Origin: Porticoccaceae bacterium
GTDB taxonomy: Bacteria; Pseudomonadota; Gammaproteobacteria; Pseudomonadales; Porticoccaceae
Length of the DNA stretch: 64,000 nucleotides
Direction of reading: 5' to 3'
Assembly (NCBI GenBank): GCA_021773435.1
Contig: JAJFKC010000022.1
Location: 62,001 to 126,000 of the forward strand
The translations under genes were made by a program, and so were the position numbers. Of the stretch, positions 61,795-64,000 are shown one piece after another; the first letter of the stretch is position 1, and each line of letters starts with the position of its first letter. A model generated the notes under the pieces. That model saw only the letters and a program-made list of their open reading frames with translations. It did no database searches and was not told the origin of the DNA.

Positions 61795-64000
61795 GTCCAT
61801 CATCACCGCGTCTCTGCGCGACCGCTTTATGGTCCTAATCGCCACGGCAATTATTGCCCTGGTCGGCTTGTTCGCGTTCAAGGGTGCGCCCCTCGATGCT
61901 ATTCCCGATTTGTCCGATGTCCAGGTCATCGTTTTTACCGAATACCCCGGGCAATCTCCGCAAGTGGTCGAAGATCAGGTCACCTACCCCCTAACCACCT
62001 CCATGCTCGCCGTGCCGGATACCAAAGTAGTGCGCGGCTATTCCTTCTTCGGCCTGTCCTTTGTGTACATTATTTTTGAAGACGGTACAGATATGTACTG
62101 GGCGCGCTCACGGGTGCTGGAATCCCTCAATTACGTTAGCGGTCGTCTGCCCCAGGGAGTGACGCCGACCCTAGGCCCGGATGCCTCCGGGGTCGGCTGG
62201 GTTTACGAGTACGCGCTGGTCGACCGCAGCGGCAAGCATGACCTGGCGCAGTTGCGATCAATACAGGACTGGTACCTGCGCTATCCCCTGCAAACCGTCG
62301 ATGGTGTCGCCGAAGTCGCCTCGGTGGGTGGCTACGTCAAGCAATATCAGGTCGAGGTCGATCCCAATGCCTTGCTGCGTTACAACATTTCCCTGAACAA
62401 AATAAAAATGGCTATCCAAATGTCCAACCAGGATGTCGGTGGCCGCCTCATCGAGATGGCTGAAACCGAATATATGGTGCGCAGCCGGGGTTATCTGCAA
62501 TCGCTGGATGACCTCAATAGCATCCCGGTTGCGGTGGGCGTCGATGGCACGCCGGTGCGCCTGAAAGATGTTGCCCATGTGCATATTGGCCCGGAATTGC
62601 GCCGTGGTGTGGTAGACCTGAACGGTGAGGGCGAAGTGGCAGGCGGCGTAGTGATTATGCGTTTTGGCGAAAACGCGCTGACCACGATTCAGGGCGTCCG
62701 AGCCAAATTAGAAGACCTCAAGGCAGGCTTGCCGGAAGGCGTAGAAATCATTTCGGTCTATGATCGAGGCGACCTGATCGAAAGAGCGGTGAGCAGTCTC
62801 ACCACTTCCCTGGCCCAGGAACTCGTCATCGTCAGTTTGGTGGTGATTTTATTTCTGCTCCATGCGCGCTCGGCCTTCGTCGCCATTATCACCCTGCCCC
62901 TGGGCATTCTGATGGCCTTCATTGTTATGCGCATCCAGGGCCTCAACGCCAACATCATGTCCCTCGGCGGCATTGCCATCACCATTGGCGCTATGGTCGA
63001 TGGCGCTATTGTCATGGTCGAAAATGCTCATAGCCGACTGGTTGAGGCAAGCGCAGAAAAAGGCTCTGAGCTTAATAATGATGAACGCTGGCAAACCATA
63101 GGCGAAGCCTCACGGGAAGTCGGCCCAGCGCTGTTTTTCTCTTTGCTGGTGATTACCGTTTCTTTTTTACCGATATTTACCATGCAGGCTCAGGAAGGTC
63201 GCATGTTCAGCCCTCTGGCTTTCACCGCCACTTATGCCATGGCGGCTTCAGCGATTTTAGCGGTGACCCTGGTGCCGGTCATGATGGGCTATTTTTTGCG
63301 GGGCAAAATTGTCGCTGAGCACGTCAACCCCGTTAACCGCCTGCTTCACGCTCTGCATGGCCCCGCCTTAACAGCCGCTATGCGCTGGCGCTGGTTAACG
63401 ATAGTCCTGGCGCTGCTGCTGCTGGTAATCACTGCTTACCCGCTGTCAAAGCTCGGCAGTGAATTTATGCCACCCCTGGATGAAGGCGATATTCTCTATA
63501 TGCCCACCACCTTCCCCGGCATATCGATCACCAAAGCCAAAGAGTTGCTGCAACAAACCGATAAAATCCTGGCGACCTTTCCCGAGGTTCATCACGTATT
63601 TGGTAAAGTCGGCAGGGCCGAAACAGCCACCGATTCCGCTCCACTGGCGATGCTGGAAACCACCGTTCGCCTGAAGTCTAAGGACGAATGGCCCGACCCC
63701 AGCAAAACCACCAAAGAACTCATGGCCGAAATGGACCAGGCCATACAGTTCCCCGGCCTGGCCAATAGCTGGACCATGCCCATTAAAACCCGCCTCGATA
63801 TGCTCTCCACTGGCATCAAAACCCCGGTTGGTATTAAAGTTTCCGGGCCTGACCTCAATGTCCTCCAGGATCTCTCGCTGGAAATTGAACAGGCCATGAA
63901 AACCTTGCCCGAAACCACCTCAGCCTTTGGCGACAGGGCCGTGGGCGGTTACTACCTGGATTTCGATATCAATCGGGAAAGCGCCGCCCGCTATGGTCTC
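61787..64000 (+). CDS. cusA: Heavy-metal RND efflux pump CusA-like (3' end outside the window)
   Basis: The first 738 residues of an HME-RND transporter, cut by the window end. It starts MIKSIITASLRDRFMVLIA and shows the CusA-type GAPLDAIPDLSDVQVIVFTE, PDASGVGWVYEYALVD, and VAIITLPLGILMAFIVMR segments. Methionines corresponding to the Cu/Ag path of E. coli CusA are kept in TDSAPLAMLET and RLDMLSTGIKTP. So monovalent copper or silver is the likely cargo rather than divalent zinc or cobalt. AAGGAG stands before the ATG and the start overlaps the cusB stop by 8 bases. Confidence 0.92.
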   Translation, partial: MIKSIITASLRDRFMVLIATAIIALVGLFAFKGAPLDAIPDLSDVQVIVFTEYPGQSPQVVEDQVTYPLTTSMLAVPDTKVVRGYSFFGLSFVYIIFEDGTDMYWARSRVLESLNYVSGRLPQGVTPTLGPDASGVGWVYEYALVDRSGKHDLAQLRSIQDWYLRYPLQTVDGVAEVASVGGYVKQYQVEVDPNALLRYNISLNKIKMAIQMSNQDVGGRLIEMAETEYMVRSRGYLQSLDDLNSIPVAVGVDGTPVRLKDVAHVHIGPELRRGVVDLNGEGEVAGGVVIMRFGENALTTIQGVRAKLEDLKAGLPEGVEIISVYDRGDLIERAVSSLTTSLAQELVIVSLVVILFLLHARSAFVAIITLPLGILMAFIVMRIQGLNANIMSLGGIAITIGAMVDGAIVMVENAHSRLVEASAEKGSELNNDERWQTIGEASREVGPALFFSLLVITVSFLPIFTMQAQEGRMFSPLAFTATYAMAASAILAVTLVPVMMGYFLRGKIVAEHVNPVNRLLHALHGPALTAAMRWRWLTIVLALLLLVITAYPLSKLGSEFMPPLDEGDILYMPTTFPGISITKAKELLQQTDKILATFPEVHHVFGKVGRAETATDSAPLAMLETTVRLKSKDEWPDPSKTTKELMAEMDQAIQFPGLANSWTMPIKTRLDMLSTGIKTPVGIKVSGPDLNVLQDLSLEIEQAMKTLPETTSAFGDRAVGGYYLDFDINRESAARYGL

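Overview
The window reads as chromosome of a free-living, probably marine, gammaproteobacterium. The strongest sign is the minus-strand run proA-nadD-rsfS-rlmH-mrdA-rodA-mltB-rlpA-dacA-ybeD-lipB-lipA, the order found in Pseudomonas, Marinobacter and Cellvibrionales-like genomes. Base composition is near-balanced and most genes use a recognisable Shine-Dalgarno. I cannot name the genus from sequence alone. No rRNA, tRNA, CRISPR array or intact insertion sequence was seen.

Layout. 1-3.2 kb: small metabolic and stress genes (glutamine amidotransferase, GNAT, AhpD-like peroxidase-related protein, glpE rhodanese, ppnP, histidine phosphatase). 3.5-8.9 kb: Sel1 lipoprotein, an outer-membrane porin broken by two frameshifts that both lie in simple repeats, the rhlE RNA helicase, an atypical SDR, and a 55-residue DUF3012 lipoprotein. 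8.9-23.8 kb: a LonB-type protease, a lytic transglycosylase lipoprotein, then the large lipoate / cell elongation / ribosome maturation / NAD / proline cluster. 24-31.4 kb: a MaoC protein, then a probable iron or metal uptake block (PepSY protein, DUF3859-like secreted protein, TonB-dependent receptor, second PepSY protein), a GST and a Lon-substrate-domain protein. 31.5-36.6 kb: MAPEG protein and a MacAB-like export operon with one adaptor, one ATPase and two FtsX permeases. 36.7-47.2 kb: MMPL/RND exporter with an acidic hexapeptide repeat, SelT/W-like redox protein, D-2-hydroxyacid dehydrogenase, MOSC protein, group II truncated haemoglobin, a solitary PD-(D/E)XK-like protein, MBL hydrolase, SDR and enoyl-CoA hydratase.

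47.5-51.8 kb holds one very large membrane protein (1416 residues) of unknown function with an internally repeated module. From 51.9 to 58.3 kb the window becomes accessory: a VapBC-like toxin-antitoxin pair with a palindromic operator, a cyclase and a DUF3237 gene, a decayed serine recombinase, three related palindromic sites (two of them 2280 bp apart in direct orientation) bracketing two overlapping genes for unknown secreted proteins, a ParDE locus whose toxin is frameshifted, and a decayed histidine kinase fragment. From 58.4 kb to the end runs a copper/silver-type efflux operon: small Cys-rich secreted protein, TolC-family channel, CusB-like adaptor, and a CusA-like pump cut by the window end.

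A theme across the window is short tandem duplication (units of 5-18 bp, two to eight copies), in spacers and in frame inside genes including mrdA and the MMPL exporter. It suggests frequent slippage or micro-duplication in this lineage, and two frameshifts in the porin fit the same process. The best candidates for something undescribed are the palindrome-bracketed two-gene cassette at 54.7-57.1 kb and the 1416-residue membrane protein.
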